NCBI RefSeq assembly: GCF_030123325.1
Contig: NZ_CP126106.1
Coordinates: 100,001 to 164,000, forward strand
DNA: 64,000 nt
Direction: 5' to 3'
Origin: Peribacillus simplex
Lineage (GTDB): Bacteria; Bacillota; Bacilli; Bacillales; DSM-1321
How positions within the stretch are numbered: the first letter of the stretch is position 1; the number at the start of each line of letters is the position of its first letter. A program made the position numbers and the translations under genes. A model generated the notes under the pieces. It was given only the letters and a program-made list of their open reading frames with translations, ran no database searches and had not been told where the DNA came from. Of this stretch, positions 26,948-36,330 are shown piece by piece.

Positions 26948-29900
26948 TTGTTAGACGTTAATAATTTTGAGTATATGAAAATTGGTCTTGCTTCACCAGA
27001 CAAGATTCGTTCTTGGTCCCATGGAGAAGTTAAAAAACCAGAAACAATCAACTATCGTACGTTAAAGCCAGAAAAAGACGGTTTATTCTGTGAGAGAATT
27101 TTTGGACCTCAAAAGGACTGGGAATGTCATTGCGGGAAATATAAACGTGTTCGTTATAAAGGCGTAGTCTGTGACCGTTGTGGCGTTGAAGTCACTCGTG
27201 CTAAGGTGCGTCGTGAGCGTATGGGTCATATTGAGCTGGCAGCTCCGGTTTCACACATATGGTATTTTAAAGGAATCCCTAGCCGTATGGGACTTGTACT
27301 TGACATGTCTCCACGGGCTTTGGAAGAAGTCATTTACTTTGCATCTTACGTCGTAACTGAAACGGGCGATACAACTTTAGAAAAGAAACAGCTTCTTTCC
27401 GAAAAGGAATATCGTACATACCGTGAAAAATACGGTAAGAAATTCCAAGCCGCCATGGGTGCGGAAGCTATTAAAAAACTTTTGCAAGATATTGATACGG
27501 AAAAGGAAGTAGAGTCGTTGAAAGAGGAGCTTAAAACAGCTCAAGGACAACGCAGAACCCGTGCAATCAAACGCTTGGAAGTGCTTGAAGCATTCCGTAA
27601 CTCCGGAAATGAGCCTTCATGGATGATCCTTGACGTGCTTCCGGTCATTCCACCGGAACTTCGTCCTATGGTTCAACTTGATGGAGGACGTTTTGCCACA
27701 TCAGATCTAAATGATTTATATCGCCGTGTTATCAACCGTAATAATCGGTTGAAAAGATTACTGGACCTTGGAGCACCAAGCATTATCGTTCAAAATGAGA
27801 AGCGTATGCTGCAAGAAGCTGTCGATGCTCTTATCGATAATGGCCGTCGGGGCCGTCCGGTAACTGGACCTGGTAACCGTCCGTTAAAATCTTTATCTCA
27901 CATGTTAAAAGGTAAACAAGGTCGTTTCCGTCAAAACCTTCTTGGTAAACGTGTTGATTATTCTGGCCGTTCCGTTATCGTAGTCGGACCAAACTTAAAG
28001 ATGTACCAATGTGGTCTTCCAAAAGAAATGGCGATTGAATTATTCAAACCATTCGTTATGAAGGAGCTTGTTCAAAGAGGCCTGGCACATAACATCAAAT
28101 CCGCTAAGCGTAAAATTGAACGTTTATCTCCGGAAATTTGGGATGTATTGGAAGAAGTTATTAGAGAACACCCAGTACTATTGAACCGTGCACCGACTCT
28201 TCACAGACTTGGGATCCAAGCATTTGAACCAACTTTGGTTGAAGGTCGCGCAATTCGTTTGCATCCGCTCGTATGTACAGCTTACAACGCTGACTTTGAT
28301 GGTGACCAAATGGCGGTCCACGTTCCTCTATCTTCTGAAGCCCAAGCTGAAGCGCGCATGCTTATGCTTGCAGCACAGAACATTTTGAACCCTAAAGATG
28401 GTAAACCTGTCGTTACGCCTTCTCAAGATATGGTATTAGGTAACTATTACTTAACATTGGAAAGAGAAGGCGCTATCGGTGAGGGCATGATCTTTAAAGA
28501 TACAAGTGAAGCATTACTTGCATACCAAAACGGATATGTGCACTTACATTCCCGTTGTGCCGTACATGCATCGTCACTAAATAACGAAACTTTCACTGAA
28601 GAACAAAACGGCCAACTTCTCATTACGACTGTTGGTAAATTGATCTTCAATGAGATTTTGCCAAAATCATTCCCGTATATTAACGAACCGACACGATATA
28701 ATTTGGAAACGAAAACTCCAGAGAAATATTTTGTGGAAAAAGGCGCTAATATCCCTGAGTTGATTAAGGCCCAACCTGCTATCGATCCTTTCAAGAAAAA
28801 AATTCTTGGAAATATCATTGCGGAAGTCTTTAAACGCTTTAAAATTACCGAAACATCAAAAATGCTTGACCGGATGAAAGATCTTGGATTCAAATATTCG
28901 ACAAAGGCTGGTATTACCGTTGGTGTGGCTGATATCGTCGTTTTAAAAGAAAAACAAGAAATCATTTCTGAGGCTCAAACCAAAGTGGATAACGTCTTGA
29001 AACAATTCAGACGCGGTCTTATTACTGAGGATGAGCGTTATGATCGCGTCATTTCGATTTGGAGTGCTGCCAAGGATACCATTCAGTCCAAACTTATGGA
29101 CTCACTGGACCGCCGCAACCCGATCTTCATGATGAGTGACTCCGGTGCCCGTGGTAATGCTTCCAACTTTACGCAGCTTGCGGGTATGCGTGGTTTGATG
29201 GCCAACCCGGCTGGACGTATCATTGAATTACCGATCAAATCAAGTTTCCGTGAAGGTTTAACAGTGTTGGAGTACTTCATCTCTACACATGGTGCGCGTA
29301 AAGGTCTTGCCGATACAGCGCTTAAAACAGCCGATTCCGGTTACCTTACCCGCCGACTTGTTGACGTTGCACAAGATGTCATCATCCGTGATGACGATTG
29401 CGGAACTGACCGCGGCTTGAAAATTTCAGCCTTGAGAGAGGGTACTGAAATAATTGAGCATCTTGAAGAGCGCCTAATCGGCCGTTATGCAAGAAAAGCG
29501 ATCAGACATCCAGAAACAAATGAAGTAATCGTGGCTGAAAACGACCTTATTACTGAAGATCTTGCTAACTATATTGAATCACTTGGAATTGAAACAGCGT
29601 GGATCCGTTCCGCATTTACATGTAATACCAGTCATGGTGTATGTAAAAAATGTTACGGACGCAACTTGGCTACCGGTCAAGAAGTTGAAGTGGGCGAAGC
29701 AGTCGGTATTATTGCCGCTCAATCAATCGGAGAACCTGGTACACAGTTGACGATGCGTACATTCCATACAGGTGGGGTTGCCGGGGACGATATCACTCAA
29801 GGTCTTCCTCGTATCCAAGAGATATTTGAAGCGAGAAATCCTAAAGGTCAAGCTGTCATTTCCGAAATCGAAGGAACGATTGTTTCGATTAATGAAATTC

Positions 29901-30547
29901 GGGATAAACAACAGGAAATCGTTGTCCAAGGTGCTGTTGAATCACGCACGTATACTGCGCCGTACACAGCGCGTTTAAGAGTAACTGTCGATACGCCTGT
30001 CCGTCGTGGTGAAGAGTTGACTGAGGGTTCCATCGATCCGAAAGAATTGCTGAAGGTTACAGACGTGCTTACTGTTCAGGAATACCTGCTTCATGAAGTT
30101 CAGAAAGTATACCGGATGCAAGGTGTTGAAATCGGCGATAAACATATCGAGGTAATGGTTAGACAAATGATGCGTAAAGTCCGTGTGCTTGATGCAGGTG
30201 AAACTGAAGTGCTTCCAGGAACATTATTGGATGTTAACCAGTTCACTACTGCAAACACTGATGCATTGCTTACCAACAAATTACCGGCTACAGGACGCCC
30301 TGTGTTGCTAGGTATCACAAAAGCATCCCTAGAAACGGATTCCTTCTTGTCCGCCGCGTCATTCCAAGAAACAACTAGAGTCTTGACTGATGCAGCAATT
30401 AAAGGAAAACGTGATGAATTGCTTGGGCTTAAAGAAAATGTCATCATCGGTAAACTTGTCCCTGCAGGAACGGGAATGCTTAGATACAGAAAAGCAAACC
30501 CTGTCGTTGTTGGTGACGAAAATGCCGACACCGTAACGGTGGATTAA
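26948..30547 (+). CDS. rpoC: DNA-directed RNA polymerase subunit beta'
   Basis: The 1199-residue subunit starts at TTG 26948 (MLDVNNFEYMKIGLASPDKI), with GGGAGGT upstream. An N-terminal zinc ribbon has CHCGKYKRVRYKGVVCDRCG (about 60-79). The catalytic magnesium loop NADFDGDQMAVH lies near 447. The bridge-helix and trigger-loop region with RTFHTGGVAGDDITQGLPR is intact. It lies 184 nt after rpoB and ends in front of a long hairpin. Confidence 0.98.
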   Translation: MLDVNNFEYMKIGLASPDKIRSWSHGEVKKPETINYRTLKPEKDGLFCERIFGPQKDWECHCGKYKRVRYKGVVCDRCGVEVTRAKVRRERMGHIELAAPVSHIWYFKGIPSRMGLVLDMSPRALEEVIYFASYVVTETGDTTLEKKQLLSEKEYRTYREKYGKKFQAAMGAEAIKKLLQDIDTEKEVESLKEELKTAQGQRRTRAIKRLEVLEAFRNSGNEPSWMILDVLPVIPPELRPMVQLDGGRFATSDLNDLYRRVINRNNRLKRLLDLGAPSIIVQNEKRMLQEAVDALIDNGRRGRPVTGPGNRPLKSLSHMLKGKQGRFRQNLLGKRVDYSGRSVIVVGPNLKMYQCGLPKEMAIELFKPFVMKELVQRGLAHNIKSAKRKIERLSPEIWDVLEEVIREHPVLLNRAPTLHRLGIQAFEPTLVEGRAIRLHPLVCTAYNADFDGDQMAVHVPLSSEAQAEARMLMLAAQNILNPKDGKPVVTPSQDMVLGNYYLTLEREGAIGEGMIFKDTSEALLAYQNGYVHLHSRCAVHASSLNNETFTEEQNGQLLITTVGKLIFNEILPKSFPYINEPTRYNLETKTPEKYFVEKGANIPELIKAQPAIDPFKKKILGNIIAEVFKRFKITETSKMLDRMKDLGFKYSTKAGITVGVADIVVLKEKQEIISEAQTKVDNVLKQFRRGLITEDERYDRVISIWSAAKDTIQSKLMDSLDRRNPIFMMSDSGARGNASNFTQLAGMRGLMANPAGRIIELPIKSSFREGLTVLEYFISTHGARKGLADTALKTADSGYLTRRLVDVAQDVIIRDDDCGTDRGLKISALREGTEIIEHLEERLIGRYARKAIRHPETNEVIVAENDLITEDLANYIESLGIETAWIRSAFTCNTSHGVCKKCYGRNLATGQEVEVGEAVGIIAAQSIGEPGTQLTMRTFHTGGVAGDDITQGLPRIQEIFEARNPKGQAVISEIEGTIVSINEIRDKQQEIVVQGAVESRTYTAPYTARLRVTVDTPVRRGEELTEGSIDPKELLKVTDVLTVQEYLLHEVQKVYRMQGVEIGDKHIEVMVRQMMRKVRVLDAGETEVLPGTLLDVNQFTTANTDALLTNKLPATGRPVLLGITKASLETDSFLSAASFQETTRVLTDAAIKGKRDELLGLKENVIIGKLVPAGTGMLRYRKANPVVVGDENADTVTVD

Positions 30548-30555
30548 AGGAAAAA

Positions 30556-30637
30556 GGATCAGCTCAATAATTTAAACTGAAAACTCCACTCCAGTTTCTC
30601 ATTGGAGCTGTAGGATCAGAGTTTATTGAGCTGGTCT
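30556..30637 (+). terminator. long two-part hairpin after rpoC
   Basis: A 14-bp outer stem pairs GATCAGCTCAATAA (30557-30570) with TTATTGAGCTGGTC (30623-30636). It encloses a smaller stem, CTCCA / TGGAG. Only a weak T/C-rich tract (TCTCTCTTATT) follows, so it may be a processing or stability element rather than a strong terminator. The rest of the 293-nt gap to rplGB holds only a promoter. Confidence 0.6.
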
Positions 30638-30763
30638 CTCTTATTACTCATGGCTGACTGAAAAGCAGTATGAGGATTTGATATATTCCGTTTAGGCAAA
30701 TTGATAATTTTAATAGAATTATGTAAGGAAAACCTTTTGCTTGAATTATTTTTTTGAAAGAAG

Positions 30764-30793
30764 TTGACAGTATCCGACTAATAATGATACTAT
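30764..30793 (+). promoter_or_regulatory. candidate promoter of rplGB-str operon
   Basis: A consensus TTGACA (30764-30769) and TACTAT (30788-30793) with an 18-nt spacer, 48 nt before the rplGB start. Confidence 0.6.
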
Positions 30794-30840
30794 AGCAAAG
30801 GTGCTCCTATGTTACCCTGTAACTTTGGAGGATATGGACC

Positions 30841-31089
30841 ATGTCTTATGAAAAAGTAATACAGGCAAAGTCAGTGATTATAGGGACGAAGCAAGCAGTT
30901 AGAGCTCTTAAAAACAATTTAATTCAAGAAGTTATCATCGCTGATGATGCAGATATATACTTGACTGGGCGTGTCGTTGAGACTGCCAAAGAATTGGATG
31001 TTCCTATCACATATGTTGATTCGATGAGAATGCTTGGCAAAGCATGTGGTATTGATGTCGGAGCAGCAACTGTTGCCATCAAAAAGTAA
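30841..31089 (+). CDS. rplGB: L7Ae-family RNA-binding protein (YbxF / L7Ae-like)
   Basis: The 82-residue protein belongs to the L7Ae/L30e/S12e family; the B. subtilis homologue YbxF binds RNA kink-turns in vitro and associates with ribosomes. The fold is covered by KSVIIGTKQAVRALKNN, VIIADDADIYLTGRV and ITYVDSMRMLGKACGIDVGA, the last containing the kink-turn contact loop. A TTTGGAGG site precedes the ATG. It starts the streptomycin operon here. Confidence 0.92.
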   Translation: MSYEKVIQAKSVIIGTKQAVRALKNNLIQEVIIADDADIYLTGRVVETAKELDVPITYVDSMRMLGKACGIDVGAATVAIKK

Positions 31090-31193
31090 AGATGTTTTTG
31101 CAATTATATTTGCAAAGACTTTGTTTTTACCCATTTATGAACCACCTGGATGTGTGGTACTAGAAATGAAAACGTGAAGGGAGGAAAAATGTA

Positions 31194-31616
31194 ATGCCTA
31201 CTATTAATCAATTAGTGCGTAAAGGACGCGAGTCTAAAGAGGTTAATTCAAAATCTCCAGCACTTAACAAAGGCTACAACAGCTTTAAAAAAGCACAAAC
31301 TAACGTATCATCTCCGCAAAAACGTGGTGTTTGCACTCGTGTGGGTACTATGACACCGAAAAAACCAAACTCCGCGTTACGTAAATATGCGCGTGTACGT
31401 TTAACAAACGGTATCGAGGTAACAGCTTATATCCCAGGTATCGGTCACAACCTACAAGAACACAGCGTGGTTCTTATCCGTGGCGGTCGTGTAAAAGATT
31501 TACCAGGGGTACGTTACCATATCGTACGTGGTGCTCTTGATACAGCTGGAGTTAACAATCGTATGCAAGGCCGTTCTAAATACGGTACTAAGCGTCCGAA
31601 AGCAGCAAAAAAATAA
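31194..31616 (+). CDS. rpsL: 30S ribosomal protein S12
   Basis: S12 monitors codon-anticodon pairing in the decoding centre. The 140-residue protein has the loops TPKKPNSALRKYARV and RVKDLPGVRYH. Both lysines where streptomycin-resistance changes usually occur (in PKKPNSA) are the unmutated residues. A GGGAGG site precedes the ATG. Confidence 0.98.
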   Translation: MPTINQLVRKGRESKEVNSKSPALNKGYNSFKKAQTNVSSPQKRGVCTRVGTMTPKKPNSALRKYARVRLTNGIEVTAYIPGIGHNLQEHSVVLIRGGRVKDLPGVRYHIVRGALDTAGVNNRMQGRSKYGTKRPKAAKK

Positions 31617-31657
31617 TCTTAAACAAAAATTGAACTTTCTTGAAAGGAGGAAATATA

Positions 31658-32128
31658 ATGCCTCGTAAAGGACCTGTAACGAAAAGAGACGTATTACCAG
31701 ATCCAATATATAATTCAAAACTTGTGACTCGCTTAATCAACAAATTAATGGTTGATGGACAAAGAGGTAAATCACAAAAAATTCTTTACTCTGCATTTGA
31801 TTTAATCAAAGAACGTACTGGCAATGAGCCGATCGAAGTTTTCGATCAAGCACTTAAAAACATCATGCCTGTACTAGAAGTAAAAGCACGCCGTGTGGGT
31901 GGAGCTAACTACCAAGTACCAGTTGAGGTGCGTCCAGACCGCAAATCGACTCTAGGACTTCGTTGGTTAGTAAACTACTCTCGCCTTCGTGGAGAAAAAA
32001 CGATGGAAGAGCGTTTAGCTTATGAAATCATGGATGCTGCTAACAACACTGGAGCAGCAGTTAAGAAACGTGAAGATACTCACAAAATGGCTGAAGCCAA
32101 CAAAGCTTTCGCACATTATCGCTGGTAA
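31658..32128 (+). CDS. rpsG: 30S ribosomal protein S7
   Basis: S7 nucleates assembly of the 30S head and lines the E site. The 156-residue protein begins MPRKGPVTKRDVLPDPIYNS at ATG 31658, directly after AAAGGAGGAAATATA; a longer in-frame start at 31640 would include that site and is rejected. The beta-hairpin region GGANYQVPVEV is intact. Confidence 0.98.
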   Translation: MPRKGPVTKRDVLPDPIYNSKLVTRLINKLMVDGQRGKSQKILYSAFDLIKERTGNEPIEVFDQALKNIMPVLEVKARRVGGANYQVPVEVRPDRKSTLGLRWLVNYSRLRGEKTMEERLAYEIMDAANNTGAAVKKREDTHKMAEANKAFAHYRW

Positions 32129-32172
32129 GATCAAACACTATAAAATCCTTATAGAAGGAAGGAGAAAGACAA

Positions 32173-34251
32173 ATGGCAAGAGAGTTCTCCTTAGCAAACA
32201 CTCGTAATATTGGTATCATGGCTCACATCGATGCTGGTAAAACGACAACAACAGAACGTGTTCTATATTACACTGGTAAAATCCACAAAATTGGTGAAAC
32301 GCACGAAGGTGCTTCACAAATGGACTGGATGGAACAGGAACAAGAACGCGGAATCACGATCACATCCGCTGCAACAACTGCACAGTGGAAAGGTCACCGT
32401 GTAAACATCATCGATACACCGGGACACGTAGACTTCACAGTTGAAGTTGAACGTTCTTTGCGCGTACTTGATGGAGCTGTAGCCGTACTTGATGCCCAAT
32501 CAGGTGTTGAGCCTCAAACTGAAACAGTTTGGCGCCAAGCTACAACTTACGGTGTACCACGTGTCGTATTCGTAAACAAAATGGACAAAATCGGTGCAGA
32601 TTTCTTGTATTCAGTTGGAACAATCCACGACCGTTTACAAGCTAACGCTCACCCAGTTCAGTTACCAATCGGAGCAGAAGATCAATTCTCTGCAATCATC
32701 GACCTTATTGAAATGAAAACTCATTTCTACGGTAATGACCTAGGAACTGATATCACTATCGGTGAAATTCCTGAAGAACACCGGGAATTAGCTGAAGAAT
32801 ACCGTGAGAAGTTAATTGAAGCAGTAGCAGAAGTTAATGAAGACTTAATGGAAAAATACCTTGGCGGCGAAGAAATCAGCATTGCTGAATTGAAAGCAGC
32901 TATTCGTACAGCAACCGTTAATGTTGAATTCTTCCCTGTTATTTGTGGATCAGCTTTCAAAAACAAAGGTGTTCAATTAATGCTTGATAACGTTATCGAC
33001 TTCCTTCCGTCTCCATTGGATGTACCAGCTATCAAAGGTACATTACCGGATTCAGAAGAAGAAGTAGAACGTCATTCAGATGATTCTGAACCGTTCTCGG
33101 CTTTAGCGTTTAAAGTTATGACTGACCCTTACGTTGGTAAACTTACATTCTTCCGTGTGTACTCAGGTACATTAGAATCAGGATCTTATGTAATCAACTC
33201 GACTAAAGGTAAACGTGAACGTATTGGACGTATCCTTCAAATGCACGCAAACAGCCGTGAAGAAATATCTACTGTATATGCAGGTGATATCGCAGCTGCT
33301 GTAGGATTGAAAGATACTACAACTGGAGACACTCTATGTGATGATAAGAATCAAGTAATTCTTGAGTCCATGGTATTCCCAGAACCGGTTATTTCACTTT
33401 CAGTTGAACCGAAATCAAAAGCAGACCAAGACAAAATGTCTCAAGCTTTACAAAAGCTTCAAGATGAAGATCCAACATTCCGTGCGCATACTGACCAAGA
33501 AACTGGTCAAACAATTATCGCTGGTATGGGTGAACTTCACTTGGACATCCTTGTTGACCGTATGCGTCGCGAATTCAAAGTGGAAGCTAACGTAGGTGCT
33601 CCTCAGGTAGCATACCGTGAAACTTTCCGTGGTTCAGCTAAAGTTGAAGGTAAATTCGTTCGCCAATCTGGTGGTCGTGGACAATTCGGACACGTATGGA
33701 TCGAATTTGGTCCAAACGAAGAAGGTAAAGGATTCGAATTTGAAAATGCTATCGTCGGTGGTGTAGTACCACGTGAATACATCCCTGCTGTACAAGCTGG
33801 ATTAGTTGATTCACTTGACCGTGGTGTACTTGCTGGTTACCCGCTAGTCGACATCAAAGCAAAATTATTTGACGGATCTTACCATGACGTTGACTCCAAC
33901 GAAATGGCATTTAAAATCGCTGCATCCATGGCACTTAAAAATGCAGCATCTAAATGTAAGCCTGTCATCCTTGAACCAATCATGAAAGTGGAAGTAGTTA
34001 TTCCAGAAGATTACCTAGGCGACATCATGGGGGATATCACATCTCGTCGTGGTCGTGTAGAAGGTATGGAAGCTCGCGGTAACACGCAAATGGTTAAAGC
34101 GATGGTTCCACTATCTGAAATGTTCGGATATGCTACATCTTTACGTTCTAACACTCAAGGACGCGGAACATTCTCTATGCACTTCGATCATTATGAAGAA
34201 GTACCTAAGAGCATTTCTGAAGAAATCATCAAAAAAAATAAAGGTGAATAA
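32173..34251 (+). CDS. fusA: elongation factor G
   Basis: EF-G drives translocation and, with RRF, ribosome recycling. The 692-residue protein has the P loop AHIDAGKTTT (17-26), the switch II motif DTPGHVDF, and NKMDKIGAD in the G domain, then domains II to V; the tip of domain IV lies near residue 500. The fusidic-acid pocket looks unremarkable. GAAGGAGAAAG precedes the ATG. Confidence 0.98.
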   Translation: MAREFSLANTRNIGIMAHIDAGKTTTTERVLYYTGKIHKIGETHEGASQMDWMEQEQERGITITSAATTAQWKGHRVNIIDTPGHVDFTVEVERSLRVLDGAVAVLDAQSGVEPQTETVWRQATTYGVPRVVFVNKMDKIGADFLYSVGTIHDRLQANAHPVQLPIGAEDQFSAIIDLIEMKTHFYGNDLGTDITIGEIPEEHRELAEEYREKLIEAVAEVNEDLMEKYLGGEEISIAELKAAIRTATVNVEFFPVICGSAFKNKGVQLMLDNVIDFLPSPLDVPAIKGTLPDSEEEVERHSDDSEPFSALAFKVMTDPYVGKLTFFRVYSGTLESGSYVINSTKGKRERIGRILQMHANSREEISTVYAGDIAAAVGLKDTTTGDTLCDDKNQVILESMVFPEPVISLSVEPKSKADQDKMSQALQKLQDEDPTFRAHTDQETGQTIIAGMGELHLDILVDRMRREFKVEANVGAPQVAYRETFRGSAKVEGKFVRQSGGRGQFGHVWIEFGPNEEGKGFEFENAIVGGVVPREYIPAVQAGLVDSLDRGVLAGYPLVDIKAKLFDGSYHDVDSNEMAFKIAASMALKNAASKCKPVILEPIMKVEVVIPEDYLGDIMGDITSRRGRVEGMEARGNTQMVKAMVPLSEMFGYATSLRSNTQGRGTFSMHFDHYEEVPKSISEEIIKKNKGE

Positions 34252-34292
34252 TTGATTTTCATCTCTTATTAAAGTATAACTATCTTATGTAA

Positions 34293-34326
34293 GCTGTGAT
34301 GGAAGAATTAGTCTTCTTTCACAGCC
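34293..34326 (+). promoter_or_regulatory. hairpin in the fusA-tuf spacer
   Basis: GCTGTGATGGAAGA pairs imperfectly with TCTTCTTTCACAGC around a short loop. No run of T follows directly, so it is more likely a processing or stability element than a terminator. Tuf is usually made in excess over EF-G, and an element here could help set that ratio. Confidence 0.45.
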
Positions 34327-34371
34327 CTATATACTTAATCTTTTATTTATAATTTTAAGGAGGAATTCCTA

Positions 34372-35559
34372 ATGGGAAAAGCTAAATTTGATCGTTCAAA
34401 ACCGCACGTTAACGTTGGAACAATTGGTCACGTTGACCATGGTAAAACAACTCTAACTGCTGCAATCACAACTGTACTTGCTAAATCTGGTGGCGCAGAA
34501 GCTCGCGCTTATGACCAAATCGATGGTGCTCCAGAAGAAAGAGAACGTGGTATCACAATCTCTACTGCACACGTTGAGTACGAAACAGCTACTCGTCACT
34601 ATGCACACGTTGACTGCCCAGGACATGCTGACTATGTTAAAAACATGATCACTGGTGCTGCACAAATGGACGGCGGGATCTTAGTAGTATCTGCTGCTGA
34701 TGGCCCAATGCCACAAACTCGTGAGCACATCCTTCTTTCTCGTCAAGTAGGTGTACCATACCTAGTAGTATTCATGAACAAATGCGACATGGTAGATGAC
34801 GAAGAACTTCTTGAATTAGTAGAAATGGAAATCCGTGATCTATTATCTGAATACGAATTCCCTGGCGATGACATTCCAGTTATCAAAGGTTCTGCACTAA
34901 AAGCTCTTCAAGGAGATGCTGCTTGGGAAGAAAAAATTCATGAATTAATGACAGCTGTTGACGAGTATATCCCAGAACCAACTCGTGACACTGACAAACC
35001 ATTCATGATGCCAGTTGAGGATGTATTCTCAATCACTGGTCGTGGAACAGTTGCTACTGGTCGTGTTGAGCGTGGACAAGTTAAAGTCGGTGACGTTGTT
35101 GACATCATCGGTTTCAACGAAGAGTCTAAACCAACAACTGTAACTGGTGTTGAAATGTTCCGTAAACTTCTTGACTATGCTGAAGCTGGTGACAACATCG
35201 GTGCACTTCTTCGTGGTGTATCCCGTGAAGATATCCAACGTGGACAAGTTCTTGCTAAACCAAGCACTATCACTCCACACACAAAGTTCAAAGCTGAAGT
35301 TTATGTTCTTTCTAAAGAAGAAGGTGGACGTCACACTCCATTCTTTACAAACTACCGTCCTCAGTTCTACTTCCGTACAACTGACGTAACTGGTATTTGT
35401 AACCTTCCTGAAGGCGTAGAAATGGTTATGCCTGGAGACAACATCGAAATGACTGTAGAACTTATCGCTCCAATCGCTATCGAAGAAGGTACTAAATTCT
35501 CTATCCGTGAGGGTGGACGTACTGTAGGCGCTGGCGTAGTTGCTACAATCCAAGAATAA
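34372..35559 (+). CDS. tuf: elongation factor Tu
   Basis: EF-Tu delivers aminoacyl-tRNA to the ribosome. The 395-residue protein has the P loop GHVDHGKTT (19-27), the effector loop region RGITISTAHVEYET, DCPGHADYVK and NKCDMVDD, then beta-barrel domains II and III. Codon use is highly biased, as expected for an abundant protein. AAGGAGGAATTCC precedes the ATG and a strong terminator follows. Confidence 0.98.
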   Translation: MGKAKFDRSKPHVNVGTIGHVDHGKTTLTAAITTVLAKSGGAEARAYDQIDGAPEERERGITISTAHVEYETATRHYAHVDCPGHADYVKNMITGAAQMDGGILVVSAADGPMPQTREHILLSRQVGVPYLVVFMNKCDMVDDEELLELVEMEIRDLLSEYEFPGDDIPVIKGSALKALQGDAAWEEKIHELMTAVDEYIPEPTRDTDKPFMMPVEDVFSITGRGTVATGRVERGQVKVGDVVDIIGFNEESKPTTVTGVEMFRKLLDYAEAGDNIGALLRGVSREDIQRGQVLAKPSTITPHTKFKAEVYVLSKEEGGRHTPFFTNYRPQFYFRTTDVTGICNLPEGVEMVMPGDNIEMTVELIAPIAIEEGTKFSIREGGRTVGAGVVATIQE

Positions 35560-35597
35560 TTGATTGATAAAACAATATTGGAAGGGACGCCTTCCGG

Positions 35598-35637
35598 AAG
35601 AAGCAGATGGGACGCCATCTGCTTCTTTTCTATTTTT
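35598..35637 (+). terminator. terminator after tuf
   Basis: A 13-bp perfect stem AAGAAGCAGATGG / CCATCTGCTTCTT with a GACG loop, followed by TTCTATTTTT. It ends the str operon. Confidence 0.93.
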
Positions 35638-35754
35638 AAAGGATATTCATTCTTTCTTCTATAATATATCCGTAAAAAATGAAGTGCACTTAATTGGTAT
35701 ATTGAACATTTCCGAAATGAAGAAAATGGATTTGAAAGACCACGTGGAATGTAC

Positions 35755-35850
35755 TTGTAAATACTAGTGAAAGTATGTATAATAATAAAAGTGTGTTGCA
35801 CAAGAAAAATTTAAGTTTAACTTGCATTTTACTTGTGTTATATGTATAAT
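35755..35850 (+). promoter_or_regulatory. two tandem SigA promoters of the S10 operon
   Basis: Promoter 1: TTGTAA (35755-35760), 17 nt, TATAAT (35778-35783). Promoter 2: TTGCAT (35822-35827), 17 nt, TATAAT (35845-35850). Both have consensus -10 boxes and optimal spacing. They are the main visible promoters for the roughly 15-kb ribosomal protein cluster. The remaining 422-nt gap holds the tuf terminator and the leader described next. Confidence 0.8.
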
Positions 35851-35893
35851 AGACAATGTTGGTCTTTGACTGCGATGATATGGAAGGTTGCTG

Positions 35894-35926
35894 ACACACC
35901 CGGCCGCTTTGCCATGGCGAGTGTGT
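35894..35926 (+). promoter_or_regulatory. hairpin in the rpsJ leader
   Basis: ACACAC (35894-35899) pairs with GTGTGT (35921-35926), enclosing a GC-rich loop with CCGGCCG and CCATGG. It lies in the 5' untranslated region about 55 nt before rpsJ and is a candidate autoregulatory element. I do not recognise a named family. Confidence 0.45.
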
Positions 35927-35981
35927 GGGAAATTTCCATTGAGAAGGTCTATTTTAAAATAGGCGAAAAGGAGGGAAAATT

Positions 35982-36290
35982 ATGGCAAAACAAAAAATTC
36001 GTATCCGTTTAAAAGCATATGATCACAGAATTCTTGATCAATCTGCTGAGAAAATTGTTGAAACTGCAAAACGTTCTGGTGCGGCTGTATCTGGTCCAAT
36101 TCCATTACCTACTGAAAGATCGGTATATACGATCCTACGTGCGGTTCATAAATACAAAGACTCTCGTGAACAATTCGAAATGCGTACGCATAAACGTCTA
36201 ATCGACATCGTTAATCCAACTCCACAAACAGTTGATTCATTGATGCGTTTAGATTTACCATCAGGCGTTGACATTGAAATCAAATTATAA
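35982..36290 (+). CDS. rpsJ: 30S ribosomal protein S10
   Basis: The 102-residue protein (MAKQKIRIRLKAYDHRILDQ) is also NusE, which pairs with NusB in rRNA antitermination. The family signature LPTERSVYTILRAVHKYKDS is present, followed by FEMRTHKRLIDI in the ribosome-inserted loop. AAGGAGGG precedes the ATG. First gene of the S10 cluster. Confidence 0.98.
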   Translation: MAKQKIRIRLKAYDHRILDQSAEKIVETAKRSGAAVSGPIPLPTERSVYTILRAVHKYKDSREQFEMRTHKRLIDIVNPTPQTVDSLMRLDLPSGVDIEIKL

Positions 36291-36330
36291 TTCATATAAA
36301 TATGAACAATTACTCTAGGAGGTGTGACTT

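Noticed and set aside
35564..35767. 67-codon frame after tuf
   Set aside because: It runs through the tuf terminator hairpin and has no ribosome-binding site or known family.
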